Positions 17,359 through 25,886 of a stretch of DNA of 64,000 nucleotides are shown here, piece after piece. The notes under the pieces are model-generated. The model saw only the letters and a list, made by a program, of their open reading frames with translations, was not told the DNA's origin and did no database searches. The position numbers and the translations under genes were made by a program. Position 1 is the stretch's first letter, and each line of letters begins with the position of its first letter. The DNA is from Paenibacillaceae bacterium (GTDB lineage: Bacteria; Bacillota; Bacilli; Paenibacillales; NBRC-103111). The stretch spans positions 1 through 64,000 of the forward strand of contig JAQSYI010000007.1 of assembly GCA_029256185.1 (NCBI GenBank), in the 5' to 3' direction.

Positions 17359-18288
17359 ATGCTATTTGGTTTAGCTGCACCGTTTTTTTGGGATGAGCTT
17401 GTCGTAAGGCCGCGCTGGGCGAGAGAGATGACGATGGAGCCCCACGTGACGTTTAGCGAGGGGAACCATTACATGAGAAACCCGTACTTGGTGGGTTGGC
17501 TTGTGCTGGAAGGAGAACGGACTGTTGAGGTGGATGGGACGCACAGGCAAATCAACGCAGGTGAGCTCGTCTTTTTTCACCCCAATACTCGCTACAGACT
17601 GCTGGCGGAGAACAGCAGGATTCATTATCTGTCCATCGGATGCGAGCTTACGGCAGGGGCAATGGAAATATCGTCGCTGTACAAATTTCCGTCAGCAGTT
17701 ATGTTGACCGCCGAAGAGAAAGCACGGCTGCGCCGCACTTGGCAGGAATTAATCAGCCGATTCGACGATATGAAGGAGCAGCTGTGCGGGACCGTATCCC
17801 CAATCCGCGGCGGTCCTCGCACGCCGCAAGATATTCCGGAAGCGGCTTGGCTTGCTCCGGCAGTCTCCATGGCGTACTTTGGCTTTCAATCCGCCATTTT
17901 TTGCTGGCTGCAAGCGGTGATGGAGGTTGTGAAGCCGGGAGCTCCCGAAATGAATGCAAGCGTTGACCACCGGGTCAAGGAGGTCTGCTCTCTGATTCAC
18001 CGGAAATTTCATGATCCGCTTACTCTGGCAGCGTTGGCCGAGCACGTATTTGTCAGCCCGAGTCATCTCAGCTATTTGTTTATCCGTTCAATGAATTGTG
18101 CACCGATGGAGTATTTGCGCCGGGTTCGCCTGCAGCAAGCCAAACGGCTGCTAGCCGACTCGCGGCTGACTGTTAAGGAAGTAGCCGAGCGCACCGGATT
18201 TGAGAGTCAGGGGAATTTCGCCCGGGCATTTCGCAAAGCTGAGCAAATCAGTCCGTTGGCTTACCGCAAGCAATGGCTGCTTCACTAG
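17359..18288 (+). CDS. AraC family transcriptional regulator with N-terminal cupin domain
   Basis: The 309-residue protein has an AraC-type cupin sensor (about 20-110: YLVGWLVLEGERTVEVDG, GELVFFHPNTRYRL), a linker, and a double helix-turn-helix (about 210-305: LTLAALAEHVFVSPSHLSYLFIRS, then VKEVAERTGFESQGNFARAFRK). It would bind a small sugar through the cupin and activate nearby genes. Divergence from the sulfatase makes that gene the obvious target. ATG 17359 has AGGGGAG six bases upstream. The stop codon TAG (18286-18288) is formed by the left tip of the MITE-like element that follows, so the original C-terminus may have been slightly longer or different. Confidence 0.92.
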   Translation: MLFGLAAPFFWDELVVRPRWAREMTMEPHVTFSEGNHYMRNPYLVGWLVLEGERTVEVDGTHRQINAGELVFFHPNTRYRLLAENSRIHYLSIGCELTAGAMEISSLYKFPSAVMLTAEEKARLRRTWQELISRFDDMKEQLCGTVSPIRGGPRTPQDIPEAAWLAPAVSMAYFGFQSAIFCWLQAVMEVVKPGAPEMNASVDHRVKEVCSLIHRKFHDPLTLAALAEHVFVSPSHLSYLFIRSMNCAPMEYLRRVRLQQAKRLLADSRLTVKEVAERTGFESQGNFARAFRKAEQISPLAYRKQWLLH

Positions 18289-18437
18289 GGTGTGTTTGAA
18301 AACTCCGTGGGGAGCAGATTTAGTCGAATTTTCGTTTCTGGCAAGGCGCTTTTGTGCAGGCGTACCGGGGACCCCGGGCCAAGCGAAAGCAACGAGCGGC
18401 GAAAGATGCCCTCAAGCGAGTTTTCAAATACACCCTA
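18286..18437. mobile_element. MITE-like element with 20-bp terminal inverted repeats
   Basis: The left end TAGGGTGTGTTTGAAAACTC (18286-18305) and the reverse complement of the right end, TAGGGTGTATTTGAAAACTC (18418-18437), match at 19 of 20 positions. The 152-bp element has no ORF and a GC-rich interior with GGGGACCCC. Elements with GGGTGTGTTTGAAAACTC ends are, to my recollection, repeated many times in Paenibacillus genomes. Only one copy is in this window. The first three bases are the stop codon of the upstream regulator. Confidence 0.75.
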
Positions 18438-18523
18438 AAGGCGGCAGGCTCAGCGACACTGCACCCCCTGTTTTTCTTATCCTCTATGCTGCAGGATTGG
18501 CGCTCATATGGGCCGGGAACGAT

Positions 18524-18562
18524 GAAAACAGCCTCTGCCGGGAAACCCCGGCGGAGGCTGCG
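18524..18562 (-). terminator. Terminator of the 18679-21033 sensor gene
   Basis: On the minus strand GCAGCCTCCGCCGGGG-TTT-CCCGGCAGAGGCTG forms a long stem, followed by TTTTC. The stretch from 18438 to 18678 contains nothing else I can recognise. Confidence 0.75.
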
Positions 18563-18678
18563 TTTGTCAGAGAAGGTGTGGACTGTCACCGTCTTTGCTT
18601 TATCCTGCTGCTGTTGCGTCCGGCTTTTGCCGCTTGCTGGTGCTGCCTGCTGTTGCCTGTTGCCCCCTGCTTCGCGCT

Positions 18679-21033
18679 TCAACCCTGCCCCATGCTCCGT
18701 TTGAGCCGGTACTCTTTGGGAGTGACGCCGAATTTCTTCTTGAACAGCTTGAAGAAGGTGCTTTCATTTAAGAAACCCGCCAGCTCCATGATTTCTTTAA
18801 TGCTCAAATTCTTGGTTTCCAGAAATTCCTTGGCCCGGTTCAACCGGACCTCGTTGATATACTCCCCTACGGATACGAACTCCAACTGCTTGAAGATCCG
18901 GCCTACATATGCCGGTGTCATCTTCAAGGTAGCGGCAATGCTCTGCAGGCTCAGATTGAGGTCCTGGTAATTGGCGACAATAATCTCCTTGACCGCCTGC
19001 ACCAGCGCCAGATTCTTGGCCTCGTCGGTGTTCTTCAGCTTCTCATGAATTTCCCGGCAAAAGGACTGAAGATGCTGCTCCATCTCCGCCAGCGTTTCCT
19101 GCTCCAGCACCTGGCGGCTCAGGCTGCCCAGATCAACGGGGATGGCGCAGATGCGCAGGCTGTTTATTTCGCGGATGGTGGACTTGATGATATCCACCAA
19201 GTGCAGCATACCGTGAATAATATGATCATAATGAAACCCGGAGAAATAGTTCAGCATCTGCTTGATGCTGCTTCCCATCACCGTGGGATCGTTGGTGCGG
19301 ATCGCTTCAATCAGCCGCTTCTCCAGTTCCGGCGGCAGATGGTATTCCAATTGCTCCTCGTTGGAACGGACCATATCCGGGGTAATCACCGCCTTGTTGC
19401 CGAACAGGAGCTTATACATGGAATGCTGCAGAACCGTGCTGTACAGGGCGGTCATTTCCCGGTACCCGGTGAATATACCGCTTGTGGTCATCGTAACCGA
19501 CAGCTTGTAGTATTGCTGAATCACGTCCTGTATTTCTCTCATGCCGGTATAGAGCTTATCCTGCCGCCATTCCTCCACCGCCATCGGCCCGCCGCTCAGA
19601 ATGACGACCAGATGCTCGCCCCGCATATCCACAATCTCACAGTTGTACCCGTGATGCTTGAAGATTTCCTCCGCAATATTGGAGACGGCGAACAGGTACA
19701 GCATCCGTTGGGTATGGCTGGTCTGGCTGATGAACTCCCGCTGGTTATCCACCTTCACGATCACCAGCAGGAACGGTCCCTCCGGGGCAATGGACAGCCC
19801 GTTATGGGCAATGCACTCCCTGAATTCTTCCTCGGCGATGGACAGACTGTTGGTGACGATGCTGCGGGAATAATAATTGCGCACAATCTCCTTCTGCTTA
19901 TCCCGCTCATTGTTGGCCCGGTACAGCCGGTGAACCAGCTCGCTGTGAATATCCGTGACAAGAGAAAGCTCATCTTGTCCCCGGGGGAGATCCGTGCCCG
20001 GCTCCACCTGGGACTTGACCCGCATCAGCATGGTCTGAACCGGTTTGTACAGCTTATGGGCCAGCAGGACGGAGACAATCACCGACAGCAGCAGGAAAAT
20101 CAGGATTACACCCACCGAGGTGGTTCTCATCTTGTAGATATCCCCGATGACGGACTTGTAGGGCTGGACGCTGACGACCTGCCATTCCCCGGCCCCCATA
20201 TTCATATAAGTGACGATGTGCTTGCCAAGTCCGGCAAATTCCGGGGTGAAAAAGCCGAAGCTGTCCCGGTTCTCACTGCGCTGCTTCTCCATAACCGTCT
20301 GCAATTGGGCGAAGGACGGAGTGGGATGGGGATTGCCCGAAATTATGACCTGCCCCGTGTTGTCGATCATGAACAGGCTGGATTGCTCTGGAGCGGCAAA
20401 ATCATTGACCGCCTTCATATTATCGAAGATCCACTCCGGCCGGATGTTCAGAATGAGCACACTGTCGTCCCGGGAGCTCTCATCATAAGTCTCGTAGATC
20501 ATAACGGAGAAGAAATCCACCGAATGCTCCTGGCCGCTCACATTCATGGGCAGAAGCCTCATCTGGGGCAGCTTCTGCTCCTCCTGCACCAACTCAGAGA
20601 GCTTCACGGCAAGGGCATGGCCCGGCTTCTCCGCGGCAATCTCTCCCACAGCGTAGATCTCGCCGGCGCGGGCGTTGTAGATCATGATGGAATGCAGGAA
20701 GGAAGAGGAATCCAGCGCTTTATTCAATTGCCGGATTCCGCTTATGGTATCGAAGGGCTCTGCCTCCTTGTCGGTCATAAGCGGTACAATCTCACTGCTG
20801 TCATACAACTGCAGCGCCTGATTCTTGACGATCTCCTGCATATAGACCATGTTGTGGTTGATCTGGTTCATTACCTTGCGGTTTGCCTCCTGCTGGATAT
20901 GAAGCACCCGCTGCTCCGCGCTGTAATGCAGAACTATCGAAGACAGGGACAGTACCGCAACCATCAGGAAGGTAATGGACAGCATGATCCGCTGCAAATA
21001 TTTCCGCGACTTGTATGCCTGCAGTACGCGCAT
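18679..21033 (-). CDS. Membrane-bound AraC-type sensor regulator
   Basis: This 784-residue one-component sensor has a first membrane helix (about 16-36), an extracytoplasmic dCache-like domain (about 40-300), a second helix (VGVILIFLLLSVIVSVLLAHKLY), a cytoplasmic region, and a C-terminal AraC double helix-turn-helix (about 680-780: NLSLQSIAATLKMTPAYVGRIFKQ, then IKEIMELAGFLNESTFFKLFKKKFGVTPKEY). Such proteins sense extracellular oligosaccharides directly and bind DNA without a separate kinase. AGAGG precedes the start. A cre-like site lies about 40 bases upstream of the start codon. Its AraC domain is the closest relative of the gene fragment at 871-930. The adjacent gene upstream is a decayed GH42 enzyme, perhaps a former target; what it now controls is unclear. 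Confidence 0.93.
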   Translation of the reverse strand: MRVLQAYKSRKYLQRIMLSITFLMVAVLSLSSIVLHYSAEQRVLHIQQEANRKVMNQINHNMVYMQEIVKNQALQLYDSSEIVPLMTDKEAEPFDTISGIRQLNKALDSSSFLHSIMIYNARAGEIYAVGEIAAEKPGHALAVKLSELVQEEQKLPQMRLLPMNVSGQEHSVDFFSVMIYETYDESSRDDSVLILNIRPEWIFDNMKAVNDFAAPEQSSLFMIDNTGQVIISGNPHPTPSFAQLQTVMEKQRSENRDSFGFFTPEFAGLGKHIVTYMNMGAGEWQVVSVQPYKSVIGDIYKMRTTSVGVILIFLLLSVIVSVLLAHKLYKPVQTMLMRVKSQVEPGTDLPRGQDELSLVTDIHSELVHRLYRANNERDKQKEIVRNYYSRSIVTNSLSIAEEEFRECIAHNGLSIAPEGPFLLVIVKVDNQREFISQTSHTQRMLYLFAVSNIAEEIFKHHGYNCEIVDMRGEHLVVILSGGPMAVEEWRQDKLYTGMREIQDVIQQYYKLSVTMTTSGIFTGYREMTALYSTVLQHSMYKLLFGNKAVITPDMVRSNEEQLEYHLPPELEKRLIEAIRTNDPTVMGSSIKQMLNYFSGFHYDHIIHGMLHLVDIIKSTIREINSLRICAIPVDLGSLSRQVLEQETLAEMEQHLQSFCREIHEKLKNTDEAKNLALVQAVKEIIVANYQDLNLSLQSIAATLKMTPAYVGRIFKQLEFVSVGEYINEVRLNRAKEFLETKNLSIKEIMELAGFLNESTFFKLFKKKFGVTPKEYRLKRSMGQG

Positions 21034-21070
21034 GGGGAACCTCTTTTCCGGGGAGAAAATGAAGTAATTG

Positions 21071-21084
21071 TGAAAGCGCTGTCC
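21071..21084. promoter_or_regulatory. cre-like site upstream of sensor gene
   Basis: TGAAAGCGCTGTC matches the cre core TGNAANCGNWNNC fully. It lies in the 67-bp gap between the sensor start and the GH42 remnant. CcpA binding is inferred. Confidence 0.5.
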
Positions 21085-21100
21085 AGATTACTTTATTATG

Positions 21101-21962
21101 TCATAAAATATGGAAAGGGGGAAGATGCTTCCGGACAAGCACCCGCACCTCGTACCCGGCAAGGGTCAGCACCGCATCTTCCATCTCTTCTCCCGTTTCC
21201 ATATCCGTACAAGGCGCCCCGTCCAGTATCATGTGCCGGGCTTCCCCGCTGAAATTCATCAGGAAGATATAGTCGTCCGTCCCGTCCGTACGGATCTGGG
21301 CCGTAACCCCTTGGGGCAGTCTGGCGGCAAAAGCAAGCTTAAGACCCGCATTCTGGAACAGCCGCCCGTAGAACCGGTCATGGAAGGCTCCCTCCATTCT
21401 CGCCGCCAGATAATACGCCCGTCCTTCTCCACGCAGATTCACGGTAAGAGCCGGACCGCCCTCATAGAGACCGTCCGCATGGGGGCCACAATCAGCCGAT
21501 AGCCGGCCAGATCGCTGTCCGACCCGATGATATCCGCGGCAACGCCATGCTCCCAGAACGGCCGGTAGTGCTCATACAAGGTCTGCTCATAATGCAGACC
21601 GCCGTTGCGCGGGCCCTGGGCGTTCTCCACGGCCCATTTGTTGTCCCAGTCCAGGATAATGGCCGCCTGCGCCAGCGTCCGCGTACCGGTGATGCGGCCA
21701 AGCCGCGCCAGACTTGCGCCCAACCGGGCCACATCCTGAAAGATGCGCGTGTGCTCTCCCCCCGCATGGTCCACCACCGCCCCGTGGAATTTCTCGCTGC
21801 CGCCGCGGCTCTTGCGGAGTTGCAGCCTGCCAGGTGCATGAGACGGATATCCTCCTCCAATACAGCGGGGTCATCCAGCCACTGGTCCGGATTGTAATCG
21901 GCTCCGTGCATCAGAACCGGCAGCTTGCCGCTGATGGGAGGGAGGCGTTGATCCATGGTCAT
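21101..21962 (-). pseudogene. GH42 beta-galactosidase remnant with two internal deletions
   Basis: Three segments in different frames join up as one decayed GH42 gene. Segment 1 (21962 to about 21825) begins MTMDQRLPP and contains the N-terminal GADYNPDQWLDDPAVLEEDI motif. Segment 2 (about 21825-21479) starts at LQLRKSRGGSEKFHGAVVDHAG, the beginning of the trimerisation domain, and ends at YRLIVAPM. Segment 3 (about 21475-21101) has PALTVNLRGEGRAYYLAAR through the C-terminal domain. The catalytic TIM barrel with both catalytic glutamates, and about 100 residues before segment 3, are missing. About 287 codons remain of the roughly 680 usual in the family. The ribosome binding site (AAGGAAGG) and start survive. 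It cannot encode an active enzyme. Confidence 0.88.
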
Positions 21963-22130
21963 AGTGGGTTCCTTCCTTCTTCCGTTAATCTGCCCCGTCC
22001 CGCCCCGCGGTTCGCTCCTGTCCCTTGCGCACGGCAGTTCACGTGCTGCCCCTTGCACACAGCGGTCTGCGCTGTCCCGTTCACACCGGAACCCGTAACA
22101 ATTCCCCTTGGATGCGGGGGCAGAATAGAA

Positions 22131-23177
22131 TCAATACGGAGTATTCTTCTTCGCCTCGGTAATGTACCGCATCACTTCCACGGCCTGCTCCAGCCTGACC
22201 GGGAATTCCCGGCCCCCGCGGATGGCGCCGTATAGCTCATCCCAGATGTTGCCCGGTTGCGAAGGCTGTACCGGAATCGACTCCTCCCGCCAGACCAGCG
22301 TCTCGGTGCTGCCGAAGGTCTCACCTGGCGTCCCCGGGTCAGCCTGTTTGTCCGCCAGCTTCACGTCCGGGTCGAGGATCTTCAGACGGATCATGTTGTC
22401 GGCCAGAGTGAGGCTTCCCTTCGTGCCGTACGCTGCGAACACGGGGGACGGCAAGGCTACGCCGCCGCTGATCTCCAGATCAACCACCCGGCCGTTGCGT
22501 CCCTTCAGCACCATCTTCACCTGGTCCTCCGAATCCCCGACAGCCGTTACCCGCTGCAGATCGCTCCAGAAATCCGCTACGGGACTGTCCAGCAGCCGGA
22601 GGGCATGGTCGATCACATGGGGGCCCCAGTTGAGCAGCTGGCCGCCGCCGAATTCCTTGATGGTCTGCCAATCATCCCGGCGCTGGTAGCCGTGCCGGCG
22701 CAGCTTGATCTCGTAGACCTCCCCGAGCATGCCGCTTCCGATCAGCTCCGCCACATGGAGGAAATCCGGATCAAACCGGCGGTTATGGCGCACATACAGA
22801 TTGCCCCGGGCCGTGCGGGCCGCTTCCTGCAGGGCAAGCGCCTCCTCATAGGTTCCGGTTAGCGGCTTCTCCGCGAACACATGCTTGCCCGCGGCCAGCG
22901 CCAGCAGGCAATGGGCGTAATGGTCGTTGGAGCGGGTGGCAATGTCCACCAGCTCCACCTGAGGATCGGCCAGCAGCTCCTCCAGCCGCTCATATACGGC
23001 GCAGCCATAGCGCTCCTTCATCTTCTCCCGGCGGGACTCAATCAGATCGCATGCCGCCATAATCTGGAATTGTTCCTCCCTGCCGGCCAGCTCCTCGCAG
23101 TGCATGCCCCAGCCCGCCCGGCCTACGCCCAGCAATCCGATGCGGACCGGTTCCTTCCGTTCCCTGTGCGTCATCAT
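22131..23177 (-). CDS. Gfo/Idh/MocA family NAD(P)-dependent oxidoreductase
   Basis: The 348-residue cytoplasmic protein has an N-terminal Rossmann fold (VRIGLLGVGRAGWGMHCEEL), the hallmark AEKPLTGTYEEA motif at about residues 105-117, and a C-terminal alpha/beta domain with HNRRFDPDF and GGGQLLNWGPHVIDHALRLL. The family oxidises or reduces sugars, inositols and uronic-acid derivatives; the substrate cannot be read from sequence. It sits 21 bases downstream of an isomerase-fold gene and is probably co-transcribed, a pairing common in catabolism of inositol-like or keto-sugars. Two ATG codons are adjacent (23177 and 23174); the true start is uncertain because AAGG directly abuts them. Confidence 0.9.
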   Translation of the reverse strand: MMTHRERKEPVRIGLLGVGRAGWGMHCEELAGREEQFQIMAACDLIESRREKMKERYGCAVYERLEELLADPQVELVDIATRSNDHYAHCLLALAAGKHVFAEKPLTGTYEEALALQEAARTARGNLYVRHNRRFDPDFLHVAELIGSGMLGEVYEIKLRRHGYQRRDDWQTIKEFGGGQLLNWGPHVIDHALRLLDSPVADFWSDLQRVTAVGDSEDQVKMVLKGRNGRVVDLEISGGVALPSPVFAAYGTKGSLTLADNMIRLKILDPDVKLADKQADPGTPGETFGSTETLVWREESIPVQPSQPGNIWDELYGAIRGGREFPVRLEQAVEVMRYITEAKKNTPY

Positions 23178-23198
23178 CCTTCTTCGTCCCCCCTGCTC

Positions 23199-23939
23199 CT
23201 AATATCCCGCATCGCACAGCACCTGACGGCTTATCTTCAGGTCCGTCATCGGCTCCTGCAGATGCGTGTCATGCTCCACGAACACCCAGCCGTCGAATCC
23301 CCCGTTCACCGCCGCATTCAGCACGGCCACATTATCCAGCCCGATGTTGCCCAAGCCCAGGCCGCAGAACCTACCCCGCTTGGTCCAATCGGGATGGTCC
23401 GGGTCTGTAGCCAGCCAGTCCTTCAGATGCAGCACTTGTATCCGGCTTGCATATTTGCGGGCAATTTCCACGGCGTCGCCGCCCATCGCCGCCAGATGGG
23501 CCGTGTCGAATACAAGCTGCGAGTCGGGGCACTCCTCCAGAAACCGCTCCAGCTGCTCCTGCGTCTCCACCGGCGTCCCCATATGATTATGGAGGGCTGC
23601 GCGGATGCCAAAGCGCCCGCAGGCTTCCCCCTGCACCCGCACCTGACGGCAAAACACCTCAAAGCTTCTGCCGTCCACATGAGTCCAGACGTATTCCTTG
23701 CCCATGGCCGCAGTCCAGCGGATGGACCACTCCAGCCCGGGAGCCCGCACGGTGGCGAAATCCATCCCCATCCGCCTCATATCCGAGGCCGACTGAAGCG
23801 CATGCTCGGCGCTCAGCGCCGTCAGCCGTTCCACTCCTTCATATCCGATCTGCCTGAGCTTGAGCCACCGCTCCTGCTGGTCGAAGCATCCGCCTCCGTC
23901 CCACACATTCAATCCGTAGTCGGCAATTCCGATTTTCAT
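23199..23939 (-). CDS. Sugar phosphate isomerase/epimerase (xylose isomerase-like TIM barrel)
   Basis: This 246-residue protein belongs to the AP endonuclease 2/xylose isomerase-like superfamily. Likely metal-site residues appear in ALHNHMGTPVET, LVFDTAHLAAMGGD, VLHLKDW and a late WVFVEHDTH. Such enzymes isomerise or epimerise sugars, or dehydrate keto-inositols. GGGGGA lies a few bases before the ATG. The gene leads a two-gene unit with the Gfo/Idh oxidoreductase, so they probably carry out successive steps on the same imported sugar (inference). It is only distantly similar to the second isomerase-fold protein at 43912-44748. Confidence 0.9.
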   Translation of the reverse strand: MKIGIADYGLNVWDGGGCFDQQERWLKLRQIGYEGVERLTALSAEHALQSASDMRRMGMDFATVRAPGLEWSIRWTAAMGKEYVWTHVDGRSFEVFCRQVRVQGEACGRFGIRAALHNHMGTPVETQEQLERFLEECPDSQLVFDTAHLAAMGGDAVEIARKYASRIQVLHLKDWLATDPDHPDWTKRGRFCGLGLGNIGLDNVAVLNAAVNGGFDGWVFVEHDTHLQEPMTDLKISRQVLCDAGY

Positions 23940-24081
23940 CCTGTATCCCCCGCTCCATCAATAGTGGCAGTCTTCTCCTTCTTCCCCATCATGGCAAATT
24001 GCCGTCTGCCGGCCTACTGTCGGATATGAGAAATGCTCAGAATGCAACTGTGATATTTGTGAATTCCTGCCGCAGCCAATG

Positions 24082-24286
24082 AAAAGGCTGTGCAGATCAA
24101 ATCCGAAGCCGACAGCTTCCTCATCCGGACGGAGTCGGGAGAATATGCGGCCAAACGGGTGATTCTGGCCACCGGCCTGACTTGCATACGATTATTACCG
24201 CAGGAGACGGTGCAAGAGTGGCTATCGAGATTCTAAGCGGCTTGAACGGCAAGCGTTACGTGGATCATGATGTGCTGAAGGCGTAA
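24082..24286 (+). pseudogene. Remnant of an FAD/NAD(P)-dependent oxidoreductase (thioredoxin-reductase-like)
   Basis: Two adjacent frames encode family-typical fragments. The first (about 24082-24180) reads KAVQIKSEADSFLIRTESGE followed by a YAAKRVILATG stretch, the usual approach to the second dinucleotide motif. The second (about 24190-24286) reads ITAGDGARVAIEILSG then YVDHDVLKA and a stop, the usual C-terminus. The middle is missing and the frame changes, so the gene is broken. It is on the strand opposite to its neighbours. I find no start codon with a ribosome binding site. Confidence 0.6.
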
Positions 24287-24310
24287 ATTATCCTTATACC
24301 TTCGAGGATA

Positions 24311-24334
24311 AACGCCGCCTATCGGCGTTCTTTT
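24311..24334 (+). terminator. Intrinsic terminator after the oxidoreductase remnant
   Basis: AACGCCG-CCTAT-CGGCGTT is followed by CTTTT, 25 bases after the remnant's stop codon. It supports the view that a complete plus-strand gene once ended here. Confidence 0.75.
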
Positions 24335-24723
24335 GACGCTGACGCGTTTGTCAAGAAGTCGAGCCGCTTCCACGTTTATACGTTCTGAGACTTTAAGAAA
24401 AACCTGACGGCATACTTTGCCGCCGTGCGTTTGCCAGAAATCAAGCGGCTTCCCTGCCTATACTTTCTATCCTGAAATAACAGGCTCCCGTCATTTCATT
24501 CATTAATGGTGCCGCCAGGTCCTTTTCGCGTCTCCAAAGGAGCAACACCTTTTTCCTATGGCGGTCCCGCTCCGCTTATTCGTAACGGAAATTTTTTCCG
24601 TAATGTGGTTCCATGCATATGCCTTAATTGCCAACTCCTCCCTCCAGTGCTTGATCTGCTGGGAAAGAACTCCCCTTCCTCCGAATGATATACTTTCCGG
24701 CACAAAGCCCCCGGAATTTCCGG
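24335..24723. other. Non-coding spacer, nothing recognised
   Basis: Only short ORFs occur here, with no ribosome binding site and no family motif. An imperfect palindrome CGTAACGGAAATTTTTTCCGTAATG (about 24580-24604) is visible. The stretch looks like degraded sequence next to the broken oxidoreductase. Confidence 0.5.
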
Positions 24724-24760
24724 CAAAAAAACCGCCCCGGGGAAATTACCCTGGAGCGGT
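24724..24760 (-). terminator. Operon-end terminator
   Basis: On the minus strand ACCGCTCCAGGG-TAATTT-CCCCGGGGCGGT is followed by TTTTTTG. It closes the minus-strand enzyme operon 12 bases after the esterase stop. Confidence 0.9.
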
Positions 24761-24771
24761 CAATATCCGAT

Positions 24772-25779
24772 TTAGGCCAAAGCCTGCTTAAACAAGGGAT
24801 ACAACGCCTCCGCCATCCGCATAAAGCCCAGATCGTTGGGATGGCACGTATCCACCGTACATGCGTCCCGCTCCCGTTCCCCGAACAGCAGCTCACCGTC
24901 TGCAAGCCACAGGTGGTTGTCACCGTTTTTTCTGCCCCGGTCATAGGTTGCGCGGATTACCTGGCGCCGGGCCACGGAGTCCTCCACCTGCAGATCGAAA
25001 TCCGGACGGCTGACCAGTATAATGGGCAGTGTGGGTTGGGCTTGGCGGACTGTGTGATAGAAGCTGTAGTGGGTATCCTCCAGATAAGCGGGACTTGGCG
25101 CGTTATGATCGTAATCCAGCACGAAGCAGCACATCTTAAGCCCGGCAATGTAATCCGCCATCTGCCGCTCTCCTCTGGCGCCGCCTCCGAAGCCCAGATT
25201 GTGGATATCGGTGTTCAGCCAGCGGGACAGAATCAGCGGATAGCTGTTGCCGGGTCTGGATGCATGCGCCCCCTGGGTGATGGAAGAGCCATAGAATACA
25301 ATCGGCGCCTCCCCGCAATAAGGTTGCGGCTGCAGCAAGTCCGCTCCCGGCTCCACTCCTATGCGCAGCTGCCGAATGCCTGTCATAAGCGGAAAATGGA
25401 TCAGAACCTCCTTCATGCCTTCCTGCTGAAACTCATACTCGCCCCTGATCATTCCTGTTGCGGGATCGGGCAGGAACAGATGGCTAAAGCGCATCTGTCC
25501 GCTTGCGTCGTGGTACAAGTCAAACCCGGAGATGCCGCCCCGGTCGGCCAGACACTCCCCCTCCCTCATCTCCGCCTCCAGCTTCAAAAAAGCGGAATTG
25601 GTGCGGAAGCGCACCCTGGCCCCCGAAGTGCAATATGCCAGACGAGAGACGGTGTCCGACATGACCGGAAGCACCTTCTGCGGCATGCGGCACAGCACAG
25701 CCGCTTCCTCCTGGGGAGCCAGGCCATACCACTTCATCCGGATATCCCCATAGGAAATCCAGTCCACAGCTTTCTCCAT
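24772..25779 (-). CDS. SGNH/GDSL esterase with N-terminal GxDLY domain (copy 1)
   Basis: This 335-residue cytoplasmic protein has an N-terminal beta-sandwich carrying the GFDLY signature (about residues 85-89) and a C-terminal SGNH hydrolase domain. Block I is FYGSSITQG with probable nucleophile S166. Block II lies around LGFGGGARGE, and block V is CHPNDLGF with the catalytic histidine. These domains are typical of the Lipase_GDSL_3 group, which removes acyl (often acetyl) groups from sugars. GGAG lies nine bases before ATG 25779; an earlier in-frame start is unlikely. It is the last gene of the enzyme operon and a paralogue of the gene at 28291-29295. The two flank the GH31 gene, suggesting successive deacylation and deglycosylation of the same oligosaccharide (inference). 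Confidence 0.9.
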   Translation of the reverse strand: MEKAVDWISYGDIRMKWYGLAPQEEAAVLCRMPQKVLPVMSDTVSRLAYCTSGARVRFRTNSAFLKLEAEMREGECLADRGGISGFDLYHDASGQMRFSHLFLPDPATGMIRGEYEFQQEGMKEVLIHFPLMTGIRQLRIGVEPGADLLQPQPYCGEAPIVFYGSSITQGAHASRPGNSYPLILSRWLNTDIHNLGFGGGARGERQMADYIAGLKMCCFVLDYDHNAPSPAYLEDTHYSFYHTVRQAQPTLPIILVSRPDFDLQVEDSVARRQVIRATYDRGRKNGDNHLWLADGELLFGERERDACTVDTCHPNDLGFMRMAEALYPLFKQALA

Positions 25780-25886
25780 CCGATTATTCTCCTTTGCTCT
25801 AATGATGCCAACCAATGATGCCAGCCAAAAACCCCGCTCCCGCAATATTCCGGTTCTGTTCTGCTTGCGGTTATCAAGCTGCCAAG

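Noticed and set aside
19045..21252. 735-codon open frame antisense to the AraC sensor
   Set aside because: It mirrors the sensor gene, has no ribosome binding site and shows His/Gln/Leu-rich shadow composition. The sensor on the other strand has clear domains.
24503..24703. Small minus-strand ORF in the spacer near 24.6 kb
   Set aside because: It has no ribosome binding site and no recognisable family, and runs into degraded sequence.
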